Assembly: GCA_001550305.1 (NCBI GenBank) | Contig: LRTP01000359.1 | Coordinates: forward strand, 1-43,745 | Direction of reading: 5' to 3' | Origin: Streptomyces diastatochromogenes | GTDB lineage: Bacteria > Actinomycetota > Actinomycetes > Streptomycetales > Streptomycetaceae | Length of the DNA stretch: 43,745 bases | In this document: positions 19,573-27,430 of the stretch, in pieces | How positions within the stretch are numbered: the stretch's first letter is position 1 | Layout: the number at the start of each line of letters is the position of its first letter | Notes under the pieces: generated by a model | Told to the model about the DNA's origin: nothing | The model's input: the letters and a program-made list of their open reading frames with translations, nothing else | The model's database searches: none | Translations under genes and position numbers: made by a program

Positions 19573-20412
19573 TCAGCTGACGATGTTGCCGATCTTCGGA
19601 GCGGGCTCGTTCTTGTAGTTCGCCGGACCGAAGTTCTTGTCCACGGCCTTCTGCCAGGAACCGTCGGAGACCATCGCCTCGAGAGCCGTGTTGATCTTGG
19701 CCTTGAGGTCGCTGCCCTTCTTGACGCCGATGCCGTAGTTCTCGTTGGTCATCTTGAAGCCGCCGAGCTTGAACTTGCCCTTGAAGGCGGCCTGCGAGGC
19801 GTAGCCGGCGAGGATCGAGTCGTCCGTCGTCAGGGCGTCGATCGCCTTGTTCTGCAGACCCGTCAGGCAGGCCGAGTACGTCGGGTACTGCTGGAGCTGG
19901 GCCTTGGGCGCCAGCTTGTCGTGCACGTTCTGCGCCGAGGTCGAACCGGTCACGGAACACAGCTTCTTGCTGTTGAGGTCCGACGGCGACTTGATGGCGG
20001 TGTCGCCGGCGCGGATCAGCACGTCCTGGTGGGCGAGCAGGTAAGGGCCGGCGAAGTCGACCTTCTGCTGACGCGCGGGGGTGATCGAGTAGGAGGCGGC
20101 GATGAAGTCGACGTCACCGCGCGAGAGCGCGTTCTCGCGCTCGGCGCTCTTCGTCTCCTTCCACTGGATCTGGTCGGGCTTGTAGCCGAGCTTCCCGGCG
20201 ACGTACGTGGCGACGTCGACGTCGAAGCCCGCGTAACCCTGCGGGGTCTTCTGGCCGATGCCCGGCTGGTCGAACTTGATGCCGACGGTGATCTTGCCGC
20301 CGCCACTGCCCGAGGAGCCGCTGTCCTTCTTGTTGTCGGAGCCGCACGCCGTGGCGGTCACGGCGAGCGCGAGCACGACGGCCGAGGCGGCGGTGACCTT
20401 GCGGAGCTTCAT
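19573..20412 (-). CDS. gluB: Glutamate-binding lipoprotein GluB
   Basis: Extracytoplasmic solute-binding protein of 279 residues. The signal sequence MKLRKVTAASAVVLALAVTA ends in a lipobox-like TATAC, so Cys25 would be lipidated. The mature protein is of the amino-acid-binding type (KITVGIKFDQPGIGQ, GYAGFDVDVATYVAGKLGY, RGDVDFIAASYSITPAR). ATG 20412 is preferred over ATG 20421 because AAAGGA lies right against the upper ATG but eight bases before the lower one. Glutamate specificity is inferred from operon context and similarity to actinobacterial GluB. Confidence 0.93.
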   Translation of the reverse strand: MKLRKVTAASAVVLALAVTATACGSDNKKDSGSSGSGGGKITVGIKFDQPGIGQKTPQGYAGFDVDVATYVAGKLGYKPDQIQWKETKSAERENALSRGDVDFIAASYSITPARQQKVDFAGPYLLAHQDVLIRAGDTAIKSPSDLNSKKLCSVTGSTSAQNVHDKLAPKAQLQQYPTYSACLTGLQNKAIDALTTDDSILAGYASQAAFKGKFKLGGFKMTNENYGIGVKKGSDLKAKINTALEAMVSDGSWQKAVDKNFGPANYKNEPAPKIGNIVS

Positions 20413-20477
20413 GGTGAACATCCTTTGGGTGGGGAGGAGATGCAGGTCTTCAGGCGTGGGCTTCAGACATGGGCTTC

Positions 20478-20568
20478 AGTGATGAACGCAAGTGATGAAC
20501 GCAAGCGATGAACGTCAGCGATGAACGTCAGCGATGAACGCAAGCGATCAACGTCAGCGATGAACGCC
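20478..20568. repeat. 13-bp tandem repeat array between gluA and gluB
   Basis: Seven consecutive copies of AGYGATGAACGYM (for example AGCGATGAACGTC), differing at two or three positions, fill 91 of the roughly 210 bases between gluA and gluB. Transcribed on the minus strand, the array is in the operon mRNA leader of gluB. Copy number would be expected to vary between strains. Confidence 0.9.
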
Positions 20569-20622
20569 GGTTCAAGAACCTCGGTTCAGGAACGAACTTC
20601 AGTGATGACGAAGCGCAGGCCG

Positions 20623-21399
20623 TCAGTGGTGCAGGATCTTCGACAGGAAGTCCTTGGCCCGGTCGCTGCGGGGATTGCTGAAGAACTGGTCCGGCACGGC
20701 CTCTTCGACGATGCGACCGTCGGCCATGAAGACCACCCGGTTGGCAGCCGAGCGAGCGAAGCCCATCTCATGCGTGACGACGATCATCGTCATACCGTCG
20801 CTCGCGAGCTGCTGCATGACCTCCAGGACCTCGTTGATCATCTCGGGGTCGAGCGCCGAGGTCGGCTCGTCGAAGAGCATGACCTTGGGGTCCATCGCCA
20901 GCGCCCGCGCGATCGCGACCCGCTGCTGCTGACCGCCCGACAACTGCGCGGGATACTTGTCCGCCTGGGTGCCCACGCCCACCCGGTCCAGCAGCCGGCG
21001 GGCCTTCTCCTCGGCCGCCTTCTTGTCGGCCTTGCGGACCTTGATCTGACCCAGCATCACGTTCTCGAGCACCGTCTTGTGCGCGAAGAGGTTGAAGGAC
21101 TGGAAGACCATGCCCACGTCGGCCCGCAACCGGGCCAGCGCCTTGCCCTCGTCGGGCAGCGGCTTGCCGTCGATGGTGATGTCGCCCGAATCGATCGTCT
21201 CCAGGCGGTTGATGGTGCGGCACAGGGTGGACTTCCCGGACCCGGAGGGCCCGATGACCACGACGACCTCGCCACGAGCGATCGTCAGGTCGATGTCCTG
21301 GAGCACGTGCAACGCGCCGAAGTGCTTGTTGACGCTCTTCAGGACGACCAGGTCCTCGGTCGCGGCCACGGCATCCTTGGCCACCGATACTTCGGTCAT
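20623..21399 (-). CDS. gluA: Glutamate ABC transporter ATP-binding protein GluA
   Basis: Cytoplasmic ATPase of 258 residues that powers GluBCD. Walker [10 protein letters not shown] lies near residue 50, the Q-loop region [18 protein letters not shown] follows, the signature is [17 protein letters not shown], and Walker B is [14 protein letters not shown], ending with the H-loop [11 protein letters not shown] 21399 ([13 protein letters not shown]) has GGAG ten bases upstream. It is the first gene of gluABCD and is divergent from gluR, sharing a 297-base control region. Confidence 0.96.
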   Translation of the reverse strand: MTEVSVAKDAVAATEDLVVLKSVNKHFGALHVLQDIDLTIARGEVVVVIGPSGSGKSTLCRTINRLETIDSGDITIDGKPLPDEGKALARLRADVGMVFQSFNLFAHKTVLENVMLGQIKVRKADKKAAEEKARRLLDRVGVGTQADKYPAQLSGGQQQRVAIARALAMDPKVMLFDEPTSALDPEMINEVLEVMQQLASDGMTMIVVTHEMGFARSAANRVVFMADGRIVEEAVPDQFFSNPRSDRAKDFLSKILHH

Positions 21400-21536
21400 C
21401 GCTCTGGGGCTCCGTCCTCCTCGGTTTCGGTGGACAGTAGTGACCCCGTGCGACCAGCGTCATTACATCTGAGGGGAACTTGAGCATCACGATCCGGTAG
21501 CAATCGGACACGTGTCGTAGCAGCCGCTGCGCGACG

Positions 21537-21569
21537 GCGTACCGGCCGCGTACCGGCTGGGTAACGGAA
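21537..21569. promoter_or_regulatory. Three tandem 11-bp direct repeats, candidate GluR operator
   Basis: GCGTACCGGCC, GCGTACCGGCT and GGGTAACGGAA follow one another without gaps in the gluA-gluR control region. Eleven-base direct repeats are the usual binding layout of OmpR/PhoB-family regulators, and GluR is of that family. Otherwise I see no gene in 21400-21696. Confidence 0.65.
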
Positions 21570-21696
21570 GCCCTCCCCGACCCGAAGCCTCTTGACGCGG
21601 TCGTGATCCATCGGCGTGACTTCCTTGGTGCACACGCGTGTGCGCCGCGATCCAACAGGATCGGACCGTACGACCGATGAACCGGAGGGGGCCGGA

Positions 21697-22383
21697 ATGA
21701 GACTGCTGCTCGTCGAGGACGACAACCACGTCGCGGCGGCCCTGTCCGCGGTGCTGGCGCGACACGGCTTCGACGTCACGCACGCCCGCAGCGGCGAGGA
21801 GGCCCTGCAGGCACTGGTTCCGGAGAGCGACGGCTTCGGTGTGGTCCTGCTCGACCTGGGCCTGCCCGACCAGGACGGCTACGAGGTCTGCGGCAAGATC
21901 CGCAAACGCACCAGCACTCCGGTGATCATGGTCACCGCCCGCTCCGACGTACGGTCGCGGATCCACGGCCTCAACCTCGGCGCCGACGACTACGTGGTGA
22001 AGCCCTACGACACCGGGGAGTTGCTCGCCCGTATCCACGCCGTCAGCCGGCGCAGCGTCCCCGACGACGCCGGCGGCTCCGGGGACACCGCGCTGCGGCT
22101 CGGGCCGGTCCGCATCGAACTGCCCACCCGCCAGGTCAGCGTCGACGGTTCGGTGGTCCAACTGACCCGCAAGGAGTTCGACCTGCTCGCGCTGCTCGCC
22201 CAGCGGCCCGGGGTGGTCTTCCGCCGGGAGCAGATCATCAGCGAGGTGTGGCGCACCAGTTGGGAGGGGACCGGGCGCACCCTGGAGGTGCATGTGGCGT
22301 CCCTGCGTTCCAAGCTGCGCATGCCGGCGCTGATCGAGACCGTGCGCGGCGTGGGGTACCGGCTCGTCGCTCCCACGGCGTAG
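21697..22383 (+). CDS. gluR: OmpR-family response regulator GluR
   Basis: DNA-binding response regulator of 228 residues. The receiver domain occupies residues 1-115, with acidic pocket EDD at 7-9, phosphoacceptor Asp53 in VVLLDLGLPDQDGY and the Lys in DDYVVKPYD. The winged-helix effector covers about 130-225 (LTRKEFDLLALLAQRPGVVF, then LEVHVASLRSKLR). ATG 21697 has GGAGGGGG upstream; the longer frame is unlikely. It is followed nine bases later by its kinase and is divergent from gluABCD. My recollection is that the orthologous S. coelicolor pair senses glutamate and controls gluABCD. Confidence 0.93.
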   Translation: MRLLLVEDDNHVAAALSAVLARHGFDVTHARSGEEALQALVPESDGFGVVLLDLGLPDQDGYEVCGKIRKRTSTPVIMVTARSDVRSRIHGLNLGADDYVVKPYDTGELLARIHAVSRRSVPDDAGGSGDTALRLGPVRIELPTRQVSVDGSVVQLTRKEFDLLALLAQRPGVVFRREQIISEVWRTSWEGTGRTLEVHVASLRSKLRMPALIETVRGVGYRLVAPTA

Positions 22384-22392
22384 CGTGCACCG

Positions 22393-23802
22393 GTGCGCAC
22401 CCGCCTCCTTCCGCTGCTCATCGTCCTGATGGCAGCCGTGCTGCTCGCGCTCGGCGTCCCGCTCGCCGTGAGCGTCGCGGCCGCCGAGCAACAGCGTGTG
22501 GTCGTCGACCGCATCGACGACACGGCACGCTTCGCCGCCCTCGCGCAGTTCGTCACCGACCAGCCGGCCGGCGGCTCCCGCGTGGGCACGACGGACGAGC
22601 GCGGGGAGACCCTGCGCAAGGAACTCGTCGCGTACTACGAGGTGTACGGCATCCGTGTCGGCGTCTTCTACCGCGACCTCGCGCCCATGGCCAACGCACC
22701 CGAGAACTGGTACGTGGTCGCGAAGGGCGAGGGGCGCGAGGCCTTCAACGAGGCGCTCCTGGGCCGCCGCAGCCACGACCCGGAGCAGGTCTGGCCGTGG
22801 CAGCGCAACCGGCTCGTCGTCGCGTCCCCGGTCATCCGGGACGGTGACGTCATCGCGGTCGTGGTCACCGACTCGCCCACCGGACAGATGCGTTCGAAGA
22901 TCCTGCACGGCTGGGTGATCATCGGCGCGGGCGAGGTCGCCGCGATGCTCCTCGCCCTCGGCGCGGCGCTGCGGCTGACCGGCTGGGTGCTCAGGCCCGT
23001 ACGTGTCCTCGACGCCACCACCCACGACATCGCGACCGGGCGGCTGAAGTCGCGGGTCGCGGTCGCGGGCGGTCCGCCGGAACTCAGGCGCCTGGCCCGG
23101 TCGTTCAACGAGATGGCGGACAACGTCGAAGACGTCCTGGAGCAGCAGCGCGCCTTCGTCGCCGACGCCTCGCACCAGTTGCGCAACCCGCTCTCGGCGC
23201 TGCTGCTGCGCATCGAACTGCTCGCGCTGGAACTGCCGGAGGACAACGAGGAGATCGCTTCGGTCCGCACCGAGGGCAAGCGCCTCGCCGAGGTCCTGGA
23301 CGACCTGCTCGACCTGGCGCTCGCCGAGCACGCCGAGGCGGACCTGCGGCTGACCGACATCGGTGAGCTGGCGGCCGAGCGCGTCGCGTCCTGGTCACCA
23401 CTGGCCGACAGCAGGGGCGTACGCCTGACCGGCACCTGCCCGGCCACCACCGCCTGGGCCGACCCGGTCACCCTGTCCAGCGCTCTGGACGCGGTGATCG
23501 ACAACGCGCTGAAGTTCACGCCCGAGGGCGAGGACGTCGAGGTGGCGGTCGCGTCGAACGGCGAGGTCTCGACGGTGGTCGTCACCGACCGCGGTCCGGG
23601 CCTCAGCGACGAGGAACTGGCCCGCATCGGCGACCGCTTCTGGCGCAGCGCGGGGCACCAGAACATCAAGGGCTCGGGTCTTGGCCTGTCCATCTCGCGG
23701 GTGCTGCTCTCGGCGGGCGGCGGCTCCATCGCGTACGCCCGTCACGAGCCGCACGGCCTCAAGGTGACGGTGACGGTGCCGAGGTCGCGGCCCGAGTCGT
23801 GA
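22393..23802 (+). CDS. gluK: Sensor histidine kinase GluK
   Basis: Membrane sensor kinase of 469 residues. Helix 1 covers residues 5-23 (LLPLLIVLMAAVLLALGVPL). An extracytoplasmic sensing region of about 150 residues follows, with helix 2 near 175-195 and a HAMP linker. The phospho-acceptor His261 lies in ASHQLRNPLSALLLRIELL. The ATPase domain shows N box IDNALKFTPEG, G1 DRGPGLSDEEL and G2 GSGLGLSI. GTG 22393 is the only start near the gluR stop. It would phosphorylate GluR in response to external glutamate; the ligand assignment rests on context and family memory. Confidence 0.92.
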   Translation: MRTRLLPLLIVLMAAVLLALGVPLAVSVAAAEQQRVVVDRIDDTARFAALAQFVTDQPAGGSRVGTTDERGETLRKELVAYYEVYGIRVGVFYRDLAPMANAPENWYVVAKGEGREAFNEALLGRRSHDPEQVWPWQRNRLVVASPVIRDGDVIAVVVTDSPTGQMRSKILHGWVIIGAGEVAAMLLALGAALRLTGWVLRPVRVLDATTHDIATGRLKSRVAVAGGPPELRRLARSFNEMADNVEDVLEQQRAFVADASHQLRNPLSALLLRIELLALELPEDNEEIASVRTEGKRLAEVLDDLLDLALAEHAEADLRLTDIGELAAERVASWSPLADSRGVRLTGTCPATTAWADPVTLSSALDAVIDNALKFTPEGEDVEVAVASNGEVSTVVVTDRGPGLSDEELARIGDRFWRSAGHQNIKGSGLGLSISRVLLSAGGGSIAYARHEPHGLKVTVTVPRSRPES

Positions 23803-23825
23803 GCGGGGCGGCCGGGGCCACCGGG

Positions 23826-23843
23826 GCCGACGTGGTGGTCGGC
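23826..23843. terminator. Small hairpin between convergent gluK and the TAXI gene
   Basis: GCCGAC (23826-23831) pairs with GTCGGC (23838-23843) in the 42-base gap between two stops. It is short and has no U-tract, so it is only a plausible shared terminator. Confidence 0.4.
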
Positions 23844-23844
23844 G

Positions 23845-24843
23845 CTACGGCTTGACCGAGCGGTAGTAGCGCCGGGCGCCCTCGTGCAGGGGCAGCGGAT
23901 CCGTGTAGATGGCCGTGCGCAGGTCCACCAGCTGGGCCGCGTGCACCTGACGGCCGATGCCGTCGCGGCTGTTGATCACCGTACGGGTGAGCTCCTCGGT
24001 GAGCCGGGCGTCCGACTCCTCCCGGGTGATCAGGAAGTTCGCCACCGCCAGCGTCTGCACGGACGAGCCCTGCTGGGCCTCGGGGTAGGCGTCGGCGGGC
24101 ATCACCGCGGACCGGTAGTAGCGGGCCGCGCCGCCCTGCTCGTGCAGCTTCGCGACGAGGTCGCCGGTGATCGGCACCAGCCTGACGGCGAAGCGCTTCG
24201 AGAGCTGCTGCACCGCGCTCGTCGGCAGGCCGCCCGACCAGAAGAAGGCGTCGATCTTGTGCTGTTCGAGCAGGTCCGGCATGGTGCCGATGCCGTCCGG
24301 AAACGGCTTGATGTCCTTCGCGGAGTCGAGCCCGGCCGCCTGCAGAACATGCTCCGCTATCAGCCGTACCCCGGAACCGTCCGGTCCCACGGCGACCCTC
24401 TTGCCCCGCAGGTCCGCCACCGACTGGACGGACGAGGAGCGCGGGACGACCAGGTGCACATAGTCGTCGTACAGCCGGGCGCAGCCGCGCAGTTGGCCCG
24501 CCCCAGGCTTGTTCTCCAGGATGTACGTCTCCACCGCGTCGGCCGCCGCGATGGTGAAGTCTGCCTGGCCCGTGGCCACCCGGCGGACGTTCTCCTGCGA
24601 GCCGTCGCTGTTCTTCAGCCGGACGTCCAGGCGCGGCATGTCCTTGGCGAGCGCGGTCTGCAGGAGCGTGCCGTACTTCTGGTACACCCCGGTCGGGGTG
24701 CCCGTGCTGAACGTGATCCTGCCGCCCGGCGACTCCTCGCCCAGTGGCAGCAGCCACCACAACAGCAGCCCGAACACCACGAGCGCGGCGGCCGAGCCGA
24801 ACAGCGCGCGGCGCCGGTCGATACGGGGGAGTGGCAGGAACAT
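23845..24843 (-). CDS. TAXI family TRAP-type solute-binding protein, membrane-anchored, no permease nearby
   Basis: Extracytoplasmic ligand-binding protein of 332 residues. A single N-terminal hydrophobic segment (residues 14-33, LFGSAAALVVFGLLLWWLLP) has no lipobox and no clear cleavage site, so it may stay as an anchor. The TAXI domain starts at about residue 42 (ITFSTGTPTGVYQKYGTLLQ) and includes QADFTIAAADAVETY and LRGKRVAVGPDGSGVRLIAE. ATG 24843 is chosen since upstream sequence is low complexity. TRAP transporters need DctQM-type membrane proteins; none is here. It is convergent with gluK. Some TAXI proteins bind glutamate or glutamine, which fits the neighbourhood. Confidence 0.88.
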   Translation of the reverse strand: MFLPLPRIDRRRALFGSAAALVVFGLLLWWLLPLGEESPGGRITFSTGTPTGVYQKYGTLLQTALAKDMPRLDVRLKNSDGSQENVRRVATGQADFTIAAADAVETYILENKPGAGQLRGCARLYDDYVHLVVPRSSSVQSVADLRGKRVAVGPDGSGVRLIAEHVLQAAGLDSAKDIKPFPDGIGTMPDLLEQHKIDAFFWSGGLPTSAVQQLSKRFAVRLVPITGDLVAKLHEQGGAARYYRSAVMPADAYPEAQQGSSVQTLAVANFLITREESDARLTEELTRTVINSRDGIGRQVHAAQLVDLRTAIYTDPLPLHEGARRYYRSVKP

Positions 24844-25000
24844 GCGCGCGATCCTGCCAGCCGGGGGCAGTCCTGACCAGGGCGGGGCCGAGAGAGACAG
24901 AGAGGGGCGGGCGAGAGGGGCGAGAGAGGGCGCGAGGGGGGCGCGAGGGGCGGCCGCGGGTCGGCGGGGGCGTGGAAACCGGGCTCGGTATGGTCGGCGG

Positions 25001-25462
25001 ATGCAGACCTCGCCCGACTCCCCGGTCACTTCTTCCGCGTCGCCCGATCGCTGCCCCGCATCTCCGTCCCCCGCTTCCCTGGTCCGTGAGTTCCACCTCG
25101 CCTTCGGGCTCGACGCGCGCAGCACGCCGACGGAGGTCTCCCCGGCGCTCGCCGCTCACCGTGGTGAACTGCTCGCCGAGGAGGCCGCCGAAGTCGCCGA
25201 GGTCTCCGTCTCGGGCCCGCTGGACCGGCTGGCGCACGAGCTGGCCGACGTCGTGTACGTGGCGTACGGCACCGCGCTCGTCCACGGCATCGACCTCGAC
25301 GCGGTGATCGCGGAGGTCCACCGCTCCAACATGACGAAGCTGGGCCCCGACGGCCGTGTCGCCCGCCGGGCCGACGGCAAGGTCCTCAAGGGGGAGCACT
25401 ACCGGGCGCCGGACGTGTCGGAGGTGCTGCGGGGGCAGGGGTGGAGGGGCGTGGACGCGTAG
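25001..25462 (+). CDS. MazG-like nucleotide pyrophosphohydrolase
   Basis: All-alpha NTP pyrophosphohydrolase-like protein of 153 residues. The metal-binding pattern ExxE...ExxD is visible as EEAAEVAEV followed by ELADVVYVAYG. The family tail RSNMTKLGPDGRVARRADGK is typical of actinobacterial members. A Ser/Pro-rich N-terminus of about 27 residues precedes the domain. It would hydrolyse a nucleoside triphosphate to the monophosphate and pyrophosphate; the substrate is unknown. It is divergent from the TAXI gene. Confidence 0.82.
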   Translation: MQTSPDSPVTSSASPDRCPASPSPASLVREFHLAFGLDARSTPTEVSPALAAHRGELLAEEAAEVAEVSVSGPLDRLAHELADVVYVAYGTALVHGIDLDAVIAEVHRSNMTKLGPDGRVARRADGKVLKGEHYRAPDVSEVLRGQGWRGVDA

Positions 25463-25486
25463 ACCCCGCTGCTCGATCGGCCCGGC

Positions 25487-26746
25487 TCAGTCCCCGACGG
25501 CGGTCTGCTGTCGTGCCTCATCCTCCGCCTCGGGCCGTTCCGGTTCCGCCGCCTCGGGTTGTGCCGCGGGGCCCCGGCGCTCGGGGAGACCGAACCGGGC
25601 CGTGAGCCGTTCGGCCAGCGGCTGGGTGTAGCGGGCGGTGAGCGGGCCGAGTACGACCAGGATCAGCACGTACGCCGTGGCCAGCGGGCCGAGCGAGGGT
25701 TCGATGCCGGCCGTGACCGCGAGCCCGGCGATGACGATGGAGAACTCGCCGCGCGCGACCAGCGCACCGCCCGCTCGCCACCGGCCACCCACGGAGATAC
25801 CGGCCCGGCGCGCCGCCCAGTACCCGGTGGCGATCTTCGTCAGAGCCGTGACGACGGCCAGCGCGAGCGCGGGCAGCAGCACCGGCGGGATGCTCGCCGG
25901 GTCGGTGTGCAGCCCGAAGAAGACGAAGAAGATCGCCGCGAAGAGGTCCCGCAACGGGCTGAGCAGCGTGTGCGCGCCCTCCGCGACCTCCCCGGACAGG
26001 GCGATGCCGACCAGGAACGCCCCGACGGCGGCGGAGACCTGGAGCTGCTGAGCGATGCCCGCGACGAGGATCGTCAGGCCCAGCACGACGAGCAGCAGCT
26101 TCTCGGGGTCGTCGCTGGAGACGAAGCGGGAGATGACACGGCCGTAGCGGACGGCCACGAACAGGACGAGTCCGGCGGCTCCCAGGGCGATCGCGAGTGT
26201 CACACTGCCCGCGGCCAGCCCGACCCCGGCCACCAGCGCGGTGACGATGGGCAGGTAGACCGCCATCGCCAGGTCCTCCAGGACGAGGATGCTGAGGATC
26301 ACCGGTGTCTCCCGGTTGCCCACCCGCCCCAGGTCGCCCAGCACCTTGGCGATGACACCGGACGAGGAGATCCAGGTGACGCCCGCCAGGACCACGGCGG
26401 CCACCGGACCCCAGCCGAGCAGCAGCGCGGCGGCCGCGCCGGGCAGGGCGTTGAGGGTGCAGTCGACCAGGCCCGAGGGGTAGTGGGCCTTGAGGTTGGA
26501 GACCAGATCGCTGGCCGTGTACTCCAGGCCGAGCATCAGCAGGAGCAGGATGACGCCGATTTCGGCGCCGGTGGCGACGAACTCCTCGCTCGCGCCGAGC
26601 GGGAGCAGCCCGCCCTCGCCGAAGGCGAGGCCGGCCAGCAGATACAGCGGGATGGGGGAGAACCGCAGCCGGGCGGCGGCCCGCCCCAGCAGCCCGAGAC
26701 AGAGGATGATGGCGCCGAACTCGATCAGCAGAACAGCAGAGTGCAC
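25487..26746 (-). CDS. Cation:proton antiporter, CPA2 family (KhtU-like)
   Basis: Membrane antiporter of 419 residues with 11-13 hydrophobic segments. CPA2 features include the broken-helix regions (GVTWISSSGVIAKVLGDLG, AFLVGIALSGEVAEG) and FFVFFGLHTDP. The C-terminal tail is charged and Glu-rich. The GTG start at 26746 lies four bases after the stop of the TrkA-C protein. That pairing is the layout of KhtT-KhtU, a K+(NH4+)/H+ antiporter gated by its TrkA-C subunit. Ion specificity is inferred. Confidence 0.87.
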   Translation of the reverse strand: MHSAVLLIEFGAIILCLGLLGRAAARLRFSPIPLYLLAGLAFGEGGLLPLGASEEFVATGAEIGVILLLLMLGLEYTASDLVSNLKAHYPSGLVDCTLNALPGAAAALLLGWGPVAAVVLAGVTWISSSGVIAKVLGDLGRVGNRETPVILSILVLEDLAMAVYLPIVTALVAGVGLAAGSVTLAIALGAAGLVLFVAVRYGRVISRFVSSDDPEKLLLVVLGLTILVAGIAQQLQVSAAVGAFLVGIALSGEVAEGAHTLLSPLRDLFAAIFFVFFGLHTDPASIPPVLLPALALAVVTALTKIATGYWAARRAGISVGGRWRAGGALVARGEFSIVIAGLAVTAGIEPSLGPLATAYVLILVVLGPLTARYTQPLAERLTARFGLPERRGPAAQPEAAEPERPEAEDEARQQTAVGD

Positions 26747-26750
26747 GCGC

Positions 26751-27236
26751 TCACTCCCGTCCGAGTATCGCCGCGGCGCCGTCGACGCCTTCGCGGGTGC
26801 CGACGACGATCAGGGTGTCCCCGCCCGCCAGCCGGAAGTCCGGCGTCGGCGAGGGGATGGCCTCGGCGCGGCGCAGCACCGCCACCACCGACGCGCCGGT
26901 CTCGGTCCGCATCCGGGTCTCGCCCAGCACCCGGCCGTTCCAGCGGGAGGTCGCGGCGATCTCGATGCGCTCGGCGATCAGCCCGAGGTCGGTGGTGTAG
27001 AGCAGGCTCGGGCTGTGGTGGGAGGGCTTCAGCGCGTCGATCAGCGAGGCCGCCTCGCCGCTCGTCAGCCGCAGCGACTGGGCGCAGGAGTCGGGGTCGT
27101 CGGCGCGGTACACGCTCACGGTGCGGGCGCCGTCGCGGTGCGCCACCACCGACAGGTGGCGCTGTTCGCGCGTCATGAGGTCGTACTGGACCCCGATGCC
27201 CGGCAGTGGCGTCGCCCGAAGGCGTGGCGTGGACAT
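26751..27236 (-). CDS. TrkA-C domain regulatory subunit of the antiporter (KhtT-like)
   Basis: Cytoplasmic regulatory protein of 161 residues. The N-terminal half (GIGVQYDLMTREQRHLSVVA) is typical of KhtT-like subunits. The C-terminal TrkA-C/RCK_C domain spans about residues 80-160, with TSRWNGRVLGETRMRTETGA and FRLAGGDTLIVVGTREGVD, a likely nucleotide ligand pocket such as for c-di-AMP. ATG 27236 has GGGGAG upstream. It is the first gene of a two-gene operon and would control ion flux in response to ligand or pH. Confidence 0.85.
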   Translation of the reverse strand: MSTPRLRATPLPGIGVQYDLMTREQRHLSVVAHRDGARTVSVYRADDPDSCAQSLRLTSGEAASLIDALKPSHHSPSLLYTTDLGLIAERIEIAATSRWNGRVLGETRMRTETGASVVAVLRRAEAIPSPTPDFRLAGGDTLIVVGTREGVDGAAAILGRE

Positions 27237-27430
27237 GATCTCCCCTTGTTCGTCGAGTCGCGGTCCTGCGTTCCCGTGCAAAACGGTCATGCTGCCATTC
27301 CCCGTACGGTGGCGACATGGGTGTTGGCACGGATGGACACGACCGCTCGACAGGCGCGAAGCTGACCGGGACAGCGGAGTCGCCGCAGCTCGGAAGGGCC
27401 GGAGGGACAGGAAGGGACGGACAGAAGAAC

